Shown here: positions 10,601 to 18,652 of the stretch, piece after piece | Layout of the letters: each line of letters opens with the position of its first letter | Position numbering within the stretch: position 1 is the stretch's first letter | Source: Fischerella sp. PCC 9431 | Lineage (GTDB): Bacteria > Cyanobacteriota > Cyanobacteriia > Cyanobacteriales > Nostocaceae | NCBI RefSeq assembly: GCF_000447295.1 | Contig: NZ_KE650771.1 | Span: 939,151-1,003,150 of the forward strand | Length of the DNA: 64,000 nt | Reading direction: 5' to 3' | Notes under the pieces: generated by a model | What the model was told of the DNA's origin: nothing | What the model saw: only the letters and a program-made list of their open reading frames with translations | Database searches by the model: none | Made by a program: the position numbers and the translations under genes

Positions 10601-11251
10601 TTAAAACGCTTTTTGCCACCTGCTTTAGTCCAAAGAGCCGCAGCAAGAGACTTGGTTCTAGATTTGCGACCAGAACCGCGCTTAATCACAATTTTATTTA
10701 GTGATATTGTCGGTTTTACTCAGCTAGCAAATACCCTCAGATCACGCCGAGTGGCTGAGTTGCTCAATGAATACCTAGAAGTGATGACAAAAGCGGTATT
10801 TGATAACGGTGGTACAGTAGATAAGTTTATGGGAGATGCTATTTTGGCTTTGTTTGGAGCGCCAGAAGAGCTAACACCTAACGAACAAGTGCGACGGGCG
10901 GTAAATGCAACCAGGGCGATGTTGCGATCGCTCGAAAAGTTAAACGAACACTGGCGAAAACAGGGTGTTTTTGATTCGACTGAAAATGAAAGCGTACAGT
11001 TTCGCTGTGGTATCCACCAAGGTACAGCTGTTGTGGGTATGTTTGGTAGCTCTGAACGCGCCGAATATACAGCTATAGGTCCCAGTGTCAATATCGCTGC
11101 AAGATTACAGCAAGCAGCTAATCCTGGTGGTGTCTTAGTCTCTGCGGCAGTTGCAGATTATTTACAAGACGAAGAAATTATTAAAGGTGGTCCCTTAGAA
11201 CTAAAAGGAATAGACGAAACAGTTCTGACTTTTGACTTAATCTTAGATTAG
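7637..11251 (+). CDS. cyaC: CyaC-like adenylate cyclase: REC-GAF-GAF-histidine kinase-REC-class III cyclase
   Basis: About 1204 residues that sense signals through a phosphorelay and make cAMP. REC1 spans about 9-120 (VVDDEPD, phospho-acceptor Asp in SDQRMP, Lys in VTKPWE). Two GAF-like regions lie at about 145-368 and 378-555. The HisKA H-box is ISHEFRTP (His near 583), with the N-box NLLSNAMKF, G1 VEDTGIGI and G2 GTGLGLALV. REC2 spans about 851-970 (SDLMMP). The class III cyclase domain is about 1015-1204: metal Asp in FSDIVGFT and MGDAI, Lys in VDKFMGD, Thr in AEYTAIG (Lys/Thr fits ATP rather than GTP), and Asn/Arg in SVNIAARLQ. The order matches Anabaena and Spirulina CyaC. GGAAAG precedes ATG 7637. 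GAF1 contains a repeat-derived insert (separate entry). Confidence 0.9.
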   Translation: MKSQANSKPKILVVDDEPDNLDLLYRTFYRDYKVLRASSGPAALELLAQEGDVSVIISDQRMPMMSGTEFLSLTATQYPDIIRIILTGYTDVEDLVDAINSGKVFKYVTKPWEAEELKAVVRQALDTHNVLKTRTRELTRTLRQESLLNTVTNTIRSALDYRQILQIIVDTVGHMLEVDVCLLRPFQENQLVDEGFIYQKTGEKDTEDKGDKGDKEDKGDTETRRNGDTETRGQGDKGDTETRRHEDTDTVNKDEILSASLHLPLTASFETPLPLLSQTIWETREVQIIHDVASDEHIQGDIVELRSRAAAFIEANICSSLVVPLICQQELMAVLALHQCHAPRVWSDDEVQLVMMVADQAALALSQAYAYEQVRALAQREALINTITSAIRSSLDPQDIFAAITQKLGQALQVDGCVLSLWTQDDEFVRCVGLYDCSEDLGTHDSQKIENVNTHNLPQSQAPIKGNPILQQMLRTQEPVIISDMSQCSPETKGFDLPLRLPAQSLMVVPLLADGKSIGSITLRHGVKSRQWLNSEIELAKAVAAQAAIAVQQSHLYQKTREQAERLLELDKQKTEFFQNISHEFRTPITLIQGPLEIAVASQEGLSYEQSAIALRNSRRLLRLVNQLLDLQRLDAGRMQPSFRPCDLGEFVSQIIESFRPYCEKKGLRLVTKIAECPKVYLDMEKFDKVVYNLLSNAMKFTPEGGVITVAMQSQDGHCILTVEDTGIGILPEQIPLLFERFRQAEGSENRSYEGTGLGLALVKELVELHGGKVTVKSVYGNGTTFSIWLIPGSSHLSPDQISEAAVEVNINRAAVELADLELLAADSTDGKLDSTQAAEVEEESFNNSSESILVVDDNPDLRAYVSGILRANGYQVRTAQNGSQGFRLAQEILPSLIVSDLMMPIVSGLEMIRMIRNDEKLKGTPIILLTAKIDEETRITGTERGADAYLAKPFNDRELLAEVRNLLALKANERKVVELNTYLTESVLKRFLPPALVQRAAARDLVLDLRPEPRLITILFSDIVGFTQLANTLRSRRVAELLNEYLEVMTKAVFDNGGTVDKFMGDAILALFGAPEELTPNEQVRRAVNATRAMLRSLEKLNEHWRKQGVFDSTENESVQFRCGIHQGTAVVGMFGSSERAEYTAIGPSVNIAARLQQAANPGGVLVSAAVADYLQDEEIIKGGPLELKGIDETVLTFDLILD
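8236..8440. repeat. Repeat element inserted in frame inside cyaC (GAF1)
   Basis: About 205 bases of repeated GGAGACACG / GGGGACAAG units, ending in CTCTCCGCGTC and CTCACCGCGTC. The same words form the intergenic element at 57850-57925. It translates without a stop into a charged low-complexity stretch (GDKGDTETRR pattern) at about residues 200-268, between recognisable GAF segments. Confidence 0.85.
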
Positions 11252-11279
11252 AATTGACTGCTAGTCGCTAAAATTGTCA

Positions 11280-11425
11280 ATGGTCATCCGATTTTAGATT
11301 TTAAATTTTGGATTGACCCACAGATAAATCCGCTTTCTTCTACTAGGGAGGAATTACCAGTCAGTGATCAATAGTCAAAAACTTGGGGCTATTGACTCTT
11401 GACAATGGACTCTTGACAATGGAGA
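11280..11425. repeat. Short direct repeats between cyaC and the TonB-like gene
   Basis: GATTTTAGATTTTAAATTTTGGATT at 11291 onward resembles the GATTTTGGATT array at 36.1 kb. GACTCTTGACAATGG occurs twice in tandem at about 11395-11420, and a related word (TTGACTATGGACTC) appears at 61.6 kb. These are dispersed low-complexity intergenic words of unknown role. Confidence 0.65.
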
Positions 11426-11440
11426 CTTTGCAGCAAAATT

Positions 11441-12733
11441 ATGACAAAATCGGTGACTGAGCAAAAACCAACTTCCCCACAGATAGATCGCCGACATAGC
11501 GACCCTCCTGGTTTGTGGATCGCTGTATTTACAGGTTCAGTAGCATTACATTTAGTTGCATTTTGGATCTTGCGCTCATATTCCTATCAATTGAGCCTGA
11601 TACGACAGCAAAACTCGAATAGCGCCATACCAATTGAACTCATAGAAGTTTCCCCAACAGAACGTTCAAAAGTTCAGTCACAAGCAAAAGCAAAACCTGG
11701 TTCACCCCAGTCATCATCAAATACTCAAAAATCTGTTGCTGTAACCGATGAAGATGCGATCGCTTTGCTAGACAAAAAAATCGCGATCGCTTCTAACCCC
11801 AATTCCTCTCCTTCACCTCAACAACCTTCTCCCAAACTAACTGTTAATCAACAACAAACTACAACAGCAAAACCTCAATTAACAACACAACCGAAATCTA
11901 CACCTAGCATTCCCCCTACACCTCCACCAGAGTCATCAGCAGTTCCACAACCTGATATTACACCTGCAACATCGCCACTCCACAACCAGCAGTCAAATCC
12001 TACACCCGTAACACCGCCATTCCAAACTCAACAGTCTGATTCTATACCTCCTATACCGCCTCCTCATCAGACAGATATCCCAACCTCAGAATCAGAAAAT
12101 CCCATCCCAGATGAGCAAAATCAAGCCTTATCACCAGATATAAACCCTACAACTCCCTCCACAGATGCTTCACCTTCTACAAATTCACCACTCTACTCTC
12201 AATTTCCCAAACAACCAGATGCTAATATCTCGTTGGGAAAATCAACTGCACTACCAACATTAAATCCATCAATACAGCCACCATCTTCATTATCACCGGA
12301 TGAGACTCGCAGTGATGGCGGACTAGTTGCTACTTGGAGTGCTTTTTCTAGAGATGAAATAATTGATTTGCGGCAAAAAGGAGTAGTGAGACAAGATGTA
12401 CCACCAGATGTTTTGGCTCAACCTTTGGGAGAAAATACAAAAGAATTACCTGTAAGTTTTATCAGCAGTGAACCGGATTTAGATAATGTAGATCTGCTCG
12501 TTTCTTTAGCAATTGATCAAAATGGCAAGTTAATTGCTCGTGATGCTAATGGCAACCCAGCAATCGATATTATAGATATGACTCCCGAAGAGCTAAAAGT
12601 GAAGAAAACTAAATATCAGCAACTCTTGATAGATATTTTCCAAAATGTCTCATTTAGCCCTGCTAGCAACCAAGATGGCAGCAAACCACTCCAAAGTAAC
12701 TTAGTTGTACGTGTAAAAATAGAGCGTCGCTAG
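11441..12733 (+). CDS. TonB-like single-span proline-rich protein
   Basis: 430 residues. A short cytoplasmic N-terminus is followed by one membrane segment at about residues 26-46 (beginning LWIAVFTGSVALHL). A long Pro/Ser/Thr/Gln-rich spacer covers about 60-300 (PPTPPPES, PPIPPPHQ). A folded C-terminal domain of about 130 residues has the pattern VSLAIDQNGKL and SNLVVRVKIER, like the beta-strands of TonB C-terminal domains. This fits an energy-transducing or envelope-spanning protein of the TonB class. No exbB/exbD or outer-membrane receptor gene is nearby, so the partner is unknown. It sits 189 bases downstream of cyaC on the same strand, but without a convincing ribosome-binding site to support coupling. 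Confidence 0.65.
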   Translation: MTKSVTEQKPTSPQIDRRHSDPPGLWIAVFTGSVALHLVAFWILRSYSYQLSLIRQQNSNSAIPIELIEVSPTERSKVQSQAKAKPGSPQSSSNTQKSVAVTDEDAIALLDKKIAIASNPNSSPSPQQPSPKLTVNQQQTTTAKPQLTTQPKSTPSIPPTPPPESSAVPQPDITPATSPLHNQQSNPTPVTPPFQTQQSDSIPPIPPPHQTDIPTSESENPIPDEQNQALSPDINPTTPSTDASPSTNSPLYSQFPKQPDANISLGKSTALPTLNPSIQPPSSLSPDETRSDGGLVATWSAFSRDEIIDLRQKGVVRQDVPPDVLAQPLGENTKELPVSFISSEPDLDNVDLLVSLAIDQNGKLIARDANGNPAIDIIDMTPEELKVKKTKYQQLLIDIFQNVSFSPASNQDGSKPLQSNLVVRVKIERR

Positions 12734-12781
12734 TCTTGATTTTTAGCTAAGGCTATGTTATCTTATTGAAGTTGGAAATTT

Positions 12782-12852
12782 GCGGGCGTAGTTTAGTGGT
12801 AAAACCATAGCCTTCCAAGCTATTGATGCGGGTTCGATTCCCGCCGCCCGCT
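12782..12852 (+). tRNA. tRNA-Gly, anticodon UCC
   Basis: Full cloverleaf: acceptor stem GCGGGCG (12782-12788) pairs with CGCCCGC (12845-12851); D-arm GTTT/AAAC; anticodon stem ATAGC/GCTAT around the loop CTTCCAA, giving anticodon TCC; T-arm GCGGG-TTCGATT-CCCGC; discriminator T at 12852. CCA is not encoded. Length 71. Confidence 0.95.
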
Positions 12853-12892
12853 TTGAAGATAGTCTCTGTAAAAAAGTGGTGTTTTTACCTTT

Positions 12893-12944
12893 GTGTCTTG
12901 GTGTTTCAAAAATCGATTTTTTAACCACCATAGCACCAAGACAC
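12893..12944. terminator. Inverted repeat between tRNA-Gly and radC
   Basis: GTGTCTTGGTG (12893-12903) pairs exactly with CACCAAGACAC (12934-12944) across a 30-base AT-rich loop. It lies between converging transcription units and could be a two-way terminator or a dispersed palindrome. It lacks a strong T-tract, so the terminator reading is tentative. Confidence 0.45.
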
Positions 12945-12991
12945 CAGAAAAGTACATTATCCTTTGCAAGGACTCGTCCTAAAATTTCTGG

Positions 12992-13723
12992 TCAATCTCC
13001 TTGGGGACACTCATTCCATAAAGTTGTAATTTCCCGTAAACTCTGGTAATTGCCATCACCCAAAATTAGATGATCAAGTAAGGGAATAGCTAAAAATTTC
13101 GCTCCTGCTAACAACTGACGAGTGAGTTCGATATCTTCACTACTAGGTTCAAGATTACCAGAAGGATGGTTGTGTGCGACTATCAACCGCGTTGCACCTT
13201 GGCGAATTACTTCTCGAAAAATCTCACCGGGAGGTGCGAGGGTTTCGGTAGCAGTTCCTATCGTAATCACCTGTGTTCCTAACAAACGATTTTTGATATC
13301 TAATAGGACAACTGCAAAACGTTCTTGATTTTGCCACATCAAATCTTGACTCAAAGCAGCAGCAGCTGCTGCTGGGCTATCTATAACTGTACGATCCGCA
13401 GGGCGAGATTGAAAGGCACGTTTGCCCAATTCAATCGCGGCTAGAATAGTTGTTGCTTTGGCTGGACCGATACCAGGTATTCGCATGAGTTCAGTAACAT
13501 TGATGTCTCGTAGCACTGCTAAAGGTTCGCGATCGCATTTACTCAATTCATGCAAAATATATTGTCCCAAACCCACAGCCGAAAGTTTTCCTGCACCTTG
13601 ACCAGTACCGAGCAAAATTGCTAACAATTCAGCAGTAGATAATATTTTAGCGCCATGAGCCATCAAGCGTTCCCGTGGACGCTCTGTCTCTGGCATATCA
13701 GCAATTCTGAGGCTATAGGTCAT
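12992..13723 (-). CDS. radC: RadC family (UPF0758) JAMM/MPN protein
   Basis: About 243 residues. The N-terminal helix-hairpin-helix ([11 protein letters not shown]) implies DNA binding. The C-terminal MPN/JAMM domain has the metal motif HNHPSGN followed by S-x-x-D (PSSED), with the upstream Glu in FREVIRQG. The family was named for DNA repair, but its biochemical role remains unsettled. The start is placed at ATG 13723 ([11 protein letters not shown]), the usual family N-terminus, instead of an ATG seven codons upstream at 13744. Neither has a clear ribosome-binding site. Convergent with tRNA-Gly. Confidence 0.9.
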   Translation of the reverse strand: MTYSLRIADMPETERPRERLMAHGAKILSTAELLAILLGTGQGAGKLSAVGLGQYILHELSKCDREPLAVLRDINVTELMRIPGIGPAKATTILAAIELGKRAFQSRPADRTVIDSPAAAAAALSQDLMWQNQERFAVVLLDIKNRLLGTQVITIGTATETLAPPGEIFREVIRQGATRLIVAHNHPSGNLEPSSEDIELTRQLLAGAKFLAIPLLDHLILGDGNYQSLREITTLWNECPQGD

Positions 13724-13839
13724 AGATAAAGGGAATAATAACATCAGGAGTATGTATACTCTAGTAATCCCTTGTTAGCTCTCAAAATCTATGTCTATGT
13801 TGATAAAGTTTTGTTGATTAGTTGTCTAGAACCACCAAC

Positions 13840-14775
13840 TTATTGATACATCTGTGTCGCTTTGAGCATATGATAAGTTGTAAGAAGCTGAGTGATCGCA
13901 AGAGGATAACTCTGGATTGTTTCGCCAGTTGTGCCAGCGACTTTGCCGATCTCTGGATTACTTTCGCGATCGCACACGTTTTTTAAATAAGGCATATCAG
14001 CACAAATCAAATGTTCTAGTTTGTTGACTTGTTCGAGAGTTGCATGACCATCTACTTCCAGCACATCGACTGGTTTACCCATATCCCGATCTAGTCCGAG
14101 ACGAATGGCAGACGTACTACTATTACCAATATCGAGGATTTGGGTAAAATCTGGATGAGGAATTGTCGGACGCAATACCAAACGCACATTTAGATGTCCG
14201 TTGGTGTTATTAATATCGTCGCTGGGTGGATAGAAACTCACTACTATATCTGACCATTGCCGTTGCGGTCTGATAAACTGTTCTGAGTCTGGTTCTCGTT
14301 TTTCTAACTCTGCTAGTACTTGTTCTTCTGTATATCCGCGCTTTTGTGTATCTCGCTTGACTTTCCAACCCGCACGTAGTGGTTCAGGAGGTGCAAGGTA
14401 AACTTTCACATCATAGCAATCACGAGCAGCACGGGTAGAATAGCCAAGTAATCCTTCTACAATCACAAATTTGTTGGGTTTGATATACACTGGAGCCTCA
14501 AAAGTACCAGTTTTGTGGCTATAAACTGGCTTGAGAATAGGTTGACCAGTCCGCAACAAGGAGAGATGTTGCTGCATAATATCCAGATGGTTGCAGTCAG
14601 TATGGAGAGCCGTTATATTAATTTCTGCACGTTGTTTGCGATCGTACTTGTGGTAATCATCTGTACAGATGACTGTGACATTTTCTGGGCCAAGTACCTG
14701 AGCAATCCCTTTTGTCAGCGTAGTTTTACCAGCAGCACTGTCACCAACAATACCAAGAATAATTGGACGGCTCAT
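13840..14775 (-). CDS. Phosphoribulokinase-family kinase, paralogue lacking a regulatory Cys
   Basis: 311 residues of the PRK/uridine-kinase P-loop family. The P-loop is GIVGDSAAGKTTL, and VICTDDYHKYDRKQR matches the sugar-phosphate site of phosphoribulokinases. IVEGLLGY, a Walker-B-like segment, and RPQRQWSDIVV follow as in Prk. Canonical cyanobacterial Prk has a Cys inside the P-loop (GDSGCGKST) that pairs with the Cys of VICLDDYH for thioredoxin control. Here the P-loop Cys is Ala, so that disulfide cannot form. It may be a light-independent Prk or act on another sugar phosphate. GGGGGAA before ATG 14775 is a good ribosome-binding site. Calvin-cycle function is inference only. Confidence 0.8.
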   Translation of the reverse strand: MSRPIILGIVGDSAAGKTTLTKGIAQVLGPENVTVICTDDYHKYDRKQRAEINITALHTDCNHLDIMQQHLSLLRTGQPILKPVYSHKTGTFEAPVYIKPNKFVIVEGLLGYSTRAARDCYDVKVYLAPPEPLRAGWKVKRDTQKRGYTEEQVLAELEKREPDSEQFIRPQRQWSDIVVSFYPPSDDINNTNGHLNVRLVLRPTIPHPDFTQILDIGNSSTSAIRLGLDRDMGKPVDVLEVDGHATLEQVNKLEHLICADMPYLKNVCDRESNPEIGKVAGTTGETIQSYPLAITQLLTTYHMLKATQMYQ

Positions 14776-15043
14776 GGTTTATTCCCCCTGAAGATAGCAG
14801 ATACAGCAAAGCGCAATTTTAGATTGTATGCCAGTTTACTAATTCTAGAAATGAATGAAATATAACTCAAGCTCTAAAAGAGACATTACTATCAAGATTA
14901 GTAACTAAAATATTGATTAAATCACCAACCATCAAGCTTATTTATTCTTTTCTACGATTTGTATAGATTTTTTTCAATTAATGAAACGGGGATCATAAAA
15001 TCTGCTTGCTCTGTACCTTGCTCGGAATAATTGGTCATAAAAA

Positions 15044-15120
15044 GCGACCTCAAAAATGATTTCGGAGATCTCAAAAATCATTTTGGCGACCTCAAAAATC
15101 ATTTTGGCGACCTCAGAAAC
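15044..15120. repeat. 21-base tandem repeat, about 3.7 copies
   Basis: Units start at 15044, 15065, 15086 and 15107 and follow the pattern GCGACCTCAAAAATCATTTTG with few changes. The spacing is exactly 21 bases, so the array reads without a stop as a seven-residue repeat (DLKNHFG), though no convincing start precedes it. Confidence 0.9.
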
Positions 15121-15208
15121 TATTGCTTATTGATCCAAGAAGTCTATTCTCTCCAAACTCCACCTACCGTGTACACACAAATGATTAAATCACTCCAAAT
15201 CGCGTTTT

Positions 15209-15290
15209 GTAGGGTGTGTTGTCGCGCCGAGCTACTCACCATTCAGTGATTTTCGGTGCGTTAGGACGTTCCATCCATAACGCACCCTAC
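15209..15290. repeat. Palindromic repeat element (GTAGGGTGCGTT family)
   Basis: Outer arms GTAGGGTGTGTT (15209-15220) and AACGCACCCTAC (15279-15290) pair with one mismatch. An inner hairpin pairs GGTGCGTTA (15255-15263) with TAACGCACC (15278-15286), so two alternative folds exist. It looks like a non-coding REP- or MITE-like element; this style of element is common in cyanobacterial genomes. Confidence 0.8.
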
Positions 15291-15367
15291 CAAATTCAAG
15301 CCAAGGTCGATTATATTTTTCAACTTATTGCTGTTTTAGCTAAAACGGCTTGTCTCCCTTATCCCAA

Positions 15368-17476
15368 CTAAACCGTAGTAGTCTCTACTCTAGAAAGGGC
15401 TATTGCGCGTCGTACAGCTGCATCAGCATTGACAACGCCGTAGCCGTAGACTGTATCGTAACCGGGAGTACCAAGATCGTAAGCAGTAGTTGAAAGAATT
15501 GAGCGTATCTGTGTTGCTGTTAAGTTTCGATTAGCACTCCACACTAATGATGCTACTCCTGTGACGTTTGCTGTTGCAGCAGAAGTGCCATTGAAATTGG
15601 TTGAGTAGTCTAATTTATTGTAGAAGAGTTCGGATATGTTGCGGCTAGCACTGGTAGAGGTAAACTCTGTTGGTGCCATTAAAGTTAAACCTTCCCCATA
15701 GTTAGAACCATACCACTGTATACCCTGGCTAGGATAGTCAACTCTGGTTCCTGGTGTTTTCGCATTACCGTAGTAGTCTTGAGTTCCCCAAGAAGCACCT
15801 ACTGCAATTACATTTTGGTATTTCTTAGCTAAATCCGCAGGACTAGAAATAGTATTTTGATTACCGTTACCAGCAGCGATCACAAACAAAACGTCATTTT
15901 GGTTGTTAGCAACTAATTGTTCAAATGCTGGTGAGTAACCACCAGCCAGACTCAGGTTAATTACTAAAGGCTTATTCTGACTATCTGCCCAATTGATTAA
16001 TGTCTGTGTAGCATCGGCTAAACTATAGTCGCCAGGATTACTACCAATGACATCGATCTGCATCACGGAAGAATTCCAGTTGATACCAGCTATACCAATA
16101 TTATTGTTACTCGCAGCAGCGATCGTTCCCTGCACTAGGGTTCCGTGAGAAGAAGATGAATACTCATCAAAATAGTTAGAACTAATATTATTGGTAAATC
16201 GCAAATCTGGGTGAAGATAACCGTTGACATCAGGTGCTAATCCTGTATCTTCAATTCCTATCAATACTTGATTGGAACCTGTGGTGAACCGCCAAGCTTT
16301 CTGCACATCCATCATGTGCAGGTTCCATTGTTTGTTAAATAGCGGGTCATTTGGTGTTACTGATAAATTGATAACAGTATCTGCAAACTTAATAGTGTCG
16401 ATACCCTCAAATAAAATTTGCTTACCGTCAGAGAAGGCGATCGCATCAAAGACACGCGCTACTGAATCACCAGGATCGTAAATAACGCCGCCATTGGGAC
16501 TATTAGCATAGTTAAACGATCTGACCTGTGTAGACACAAAAGCAGAGAGATCGAGGATGTCTCGTCCTCCACTACCAAAGTCAATATTACCTTTGCCAGA
16601 AAATACTGTTTGTGTAGAATTCGGTGTATAGATAAATGTATCTGCCCTAAGCGTACCTTGTTGATTACTATTAGCAGTGGTCGGTCTTGTAGCTGTAGTG
16701 TTGCCGTTATTTACCGAGTTTAGTTGATCTGAAGTTTGAATGAGTGCTGTAGAATCTGGCGATGTTAATGATAAATGCAGATTGTAAAAAGTTTGATTAT
16801 TGTTATACGAATAAATCTCTATATAATAGGTTCCTGCTGTCAAACTACTGGTAATAAATTCATCATTATTATCAATATTGGCAGAACCAGCCAGATTTTC
16901 ACCCTGCCAATTTAACAGTCGCATATCTGCATCCGCACCCAAATCTTTGAGTGATAAACTGACATCACCAGTACTGCTAATGTTGAACTTATAATAGTCA
17001 TAGCTGTCAGATTTACCTACGCAATCGCTATAACTAATAGTTGGGGAATTAGCAGAGATTTCACCGATATCCCAAGCTGCATCTAGAGTGTTACCTGCAT
17101 TGTCAATCGGTATTGCCGCAACACTCAATTCATATTGGGTTTTGCCTTTGCCTGTAGAATTGACTTGAATGTAATAAGTACCAGCCTCTAAGGTTGTGGT
17201 GATTGATTCAGCTTTTTTGCCAGTCCGGTTAGAAGCAGCAATCACTTCTCCTTGGTCTAATACACCATTGCCATTCGCATCTTGAATCAACTGTACATCG
17301 GCATTAGCACTCAAGTCAGTTAAGTCAAGTTGAAAACTACTCCTACCCTCAAGTGTGAATTTATAAGAATCGATTGGATCTTTAAGAGAGACTTGATCAC
17401 TAAATGTGTAGGAATTATTTGTAAATGTAAAACTTCTAGCTTGATCTAGGGAATTGCCTGCGAGGTTTGATGACAT
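15368..17476 (-). CDS. Subtilisin-like serine protease with N-terminal PPC domains
   Basis: 702 residues. Two pre-peptidase C-terminal-like (PPC) beta domains come first: about 12-122 (SYKFTLEGR, GTYYIQVNSTGKG) and about 130-240 (YYKFNIS, GTYYIEIYS). A short Gly-rich segment resembling RTX/serralysin sequence (FSGKGNIDFGSGGRD) follows near 290-310. The S8 domain is about 385-695, with catalytic Asp in GIEDTGLA (near 409), His in SSSHGTLVQG (near 445), oxyanion Asn in IAAGNGN and Ser in FNGTSAATANV (near 630). There is no classical N-terminal signal peptide; PPC/RTX-like proteases are often exported by type I systems, which is inference here. A HIP1 site lies inside the gene, so it looks native. 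Confidence 0.88.
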   Translation of the reverse strand: MSSNLAGNSLDQARSFTFTNNSYTFSDQVSLKDPIDSYKFTLEGRSSFQLDLTDLSANADVQLIQDANGNGVLDQGEVIAASNRTGKKAESITTTLEAGTYYIQVNSTGKGKTQYELSVAAIPIDNAGNTLDAAWDIGEISANSPTISYSDCVGKSDSYDYYKFNISSTGDVSLSLKDLGADADMRLLNWQGENLAGSANIDNNDEFITSSLTAGTYYIEIYSYNNNQTFYNLHLSLTSPDSTALIQTSDQLNSVNNGNTTATRPTTANSNQQGTLRADTFIYTPNSTQTVFSGKGNIDFGSGGRDILDLSAFVSTQVRSFNYANSPNGGVIYDPGDSVARVFDAIAFSDGKQILFEGIDTIKFADTVINLSVTPNDPLFNKQWNLHMMDVQKAWRFTTGSNQVLIGIEDTGLAPDVNGYLHPDLRFTNNISSNYFDEYSSSSHGTLVQGTIAAASNNNIGIAGINWNSSVMQIDVIGSNPGDYSLADATQTLINWADSQNKPLVINLSLAGGYSPAFEQLVANNQNDVLFVIAAGNGNQNTISSPADLAKKYQNVIAVGASWGTQDYYGNAKTPGTRVDYPSQGIQWYGSNYGEGLTLMAPTEFTSTSASRNISELFYNKLDYSTNFNGTSAATANVTGVASLVWSANRNLTATQIRSILSTTAYDLGTPGYDTVYGYGVVNADAAVRRAIALSRVETTTV

Positions 17477-17857
17477 TTTTAACTTAGTATCTCAAACTAC
17501 AAGATAATTTTCTTACCATCCATCATCTGCTTCTCTCAGGAAAAAATAATACTAATATGCAGCATTTTAATGAATAAGCATCAAAATTTTACCAAAACTT
17601 CAAAAAATAGCTGCGTGATTTCACAGCGTTACAAGTTTATGGGGGTTTGGGCGTGTAGCGGAAATTAGATATCCTGTTTTTGACAGTGAACAGTTGACAG
17701 TTAACAGTTAACAATTATTAATTCACCCACAGCATCATGAATTTAGGGGATTTTACCAGAAGGAAAATTTACTTCTCTCCATGAATAAATTTAAGGAGCA
17801 AGGACGCTGATAACTGATAACTGATAACTTAAATAAAATACCTAATACGTAGAAACA
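17477..17857. other. Divergent intergenic region with short direct repeats
   Basis: 381 bases between divergent genes, so it should carry two promoters. 17690-17715 holds iterated AACAGTT/GACAGTT units. 17805-17830 has CTGATAA CTGATAA CTGATAA, three direct heptamers. Related TGATAACT words recur near 7.04 and 33.12 kb. No clear operator. Confidence 0.6.
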
Positions 17858-18652
17858 ATGTTTTCTTTAATTAACTCTGTAAATCCTTGGGTTGTGGGAG
17901 CAGCATTAAATTCTATGCTGTTAGTTGTAGCTTGGATTGCTCCTAAAAAGCTGCTCACTCCTGCTGGTTACTTCCATGCTTGGTTACTTGGTGTGCTGAC
18001 TTGGGGAACATTAGGTTGGCAAGGATACATAGTTGTGATGTTCTATTTTTTGGTTGGTTCTTTTGTCACCCGTATTGGGATGGCGCAGAAGGAAGCTGAA
18101 GGTATTGCAGAAAAGCGTTCTGGTGCAAGAGGTCCAGAAAATGTCTGGGGTTCAGCTTTGATTGGGACATTGTGCGCTTTGGGAGTAGGGATGCTAGACT
18201 TGGGAATCTTTCGGGTTACTCAATCCTCGATCGTCGATTTCCGATCTCTACTACTTTTGGGTTATGTGGCAAGTTTTAGTACAAAGCTGTCTGATACCTG
18301 TGCAAGTGAAGTGGGGAAAGCTTATGGCAAGAGTACTTTCTTGATTACTACTTTACAACCAGTTCCCCGTGGAACTGAAGGAGCAGTCAGTTTAGAAGGG
18401 ACTTTGGCTGGTGTAGTGGCTTCAATAGCGATCGCCTTTTTGGGTTGGGGTATTGGTCTAGTTGAACCTTTGGGTGTAGTTTGGTGCGTAGTAGCTGCAT
18501 TTATTGCCACAAATATAGAAAGCGTAATTGGAGCAACATTGCAATCAAAGTACACTTGGTTAACTAATGAATTAGTGAATATTTTAAATACATTAATCGG
18601 TGCGATCGCAGCGATTTTTTTGGCTTGGGTTTGGGGAATTACAGTTGCATAA
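17858..18652 (+). CDS. DUF92/TIGR00297 membrane protein, VTE6-like phytyl-phosphate kinase
   Basis: 264 residues and strongly hydrophobic, with about six to seven membrane spans. Conserved polar segments typical of DUF92 include ARGPENVWGSALIGT, SFSTKLSDTCASEVGKAYG and VPRGTEGAVSLEGT. Plant VTE6 and its Synechocystis homologue belong to this family and phosphorylate phytyl phosphate to phytyl diphosphate, salvaging chlorophyll-derived phytol for tocopherol and related lipids. That activity is inferred from the family. The gene stands alone, with ATG 17858 preceded by no strong ribosome-binding site. Confidence 0.8.
   Translation: MFSLINSVNPWVVGAALNSMLLVVAWIAPKKLLTPAGYFHAWLLGVLTWGTLGWQGYIVVMFYFLVGSFVTRIGMAQKEAEGIAEKRSGARGPENVWGSALIGTLCALGVGMLDLGIFRVTQSSIVDFRSLLLLGYVASFSTKLSDTCASEVGKAYGKSTFLITTLQPVPRGTEGAVSLEGTLAGVVASIAIAFLGWGIGLVEPLGVVWCVVAAFIATNIESVIGATLQSKYTWLTNELVNILNTLIGAIAAIFLAWVWGITVA

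Larger units (their letters stand above)
14776..15367. other. Intergenic region with tandem and inverted repeats
   Basis: 592 bases between a gene start (Prk-like) and a gene end (subtilase), both minus strand. Holds the 21-base tandem repeat and the palindromic element listed separately. A 72-codon open frame at 15031-15249 starts at TTG, spans both repeats and has no ribosome-binding site, so it is not called. Confidence 0.65.

Noticed and set aside
15031-15249. Possible repeat protein DLKNHFG
   Set aside because: TTG start without ribosome-binding site; frame is a by-product of a 21-base tandem repeat and a palindromic element.
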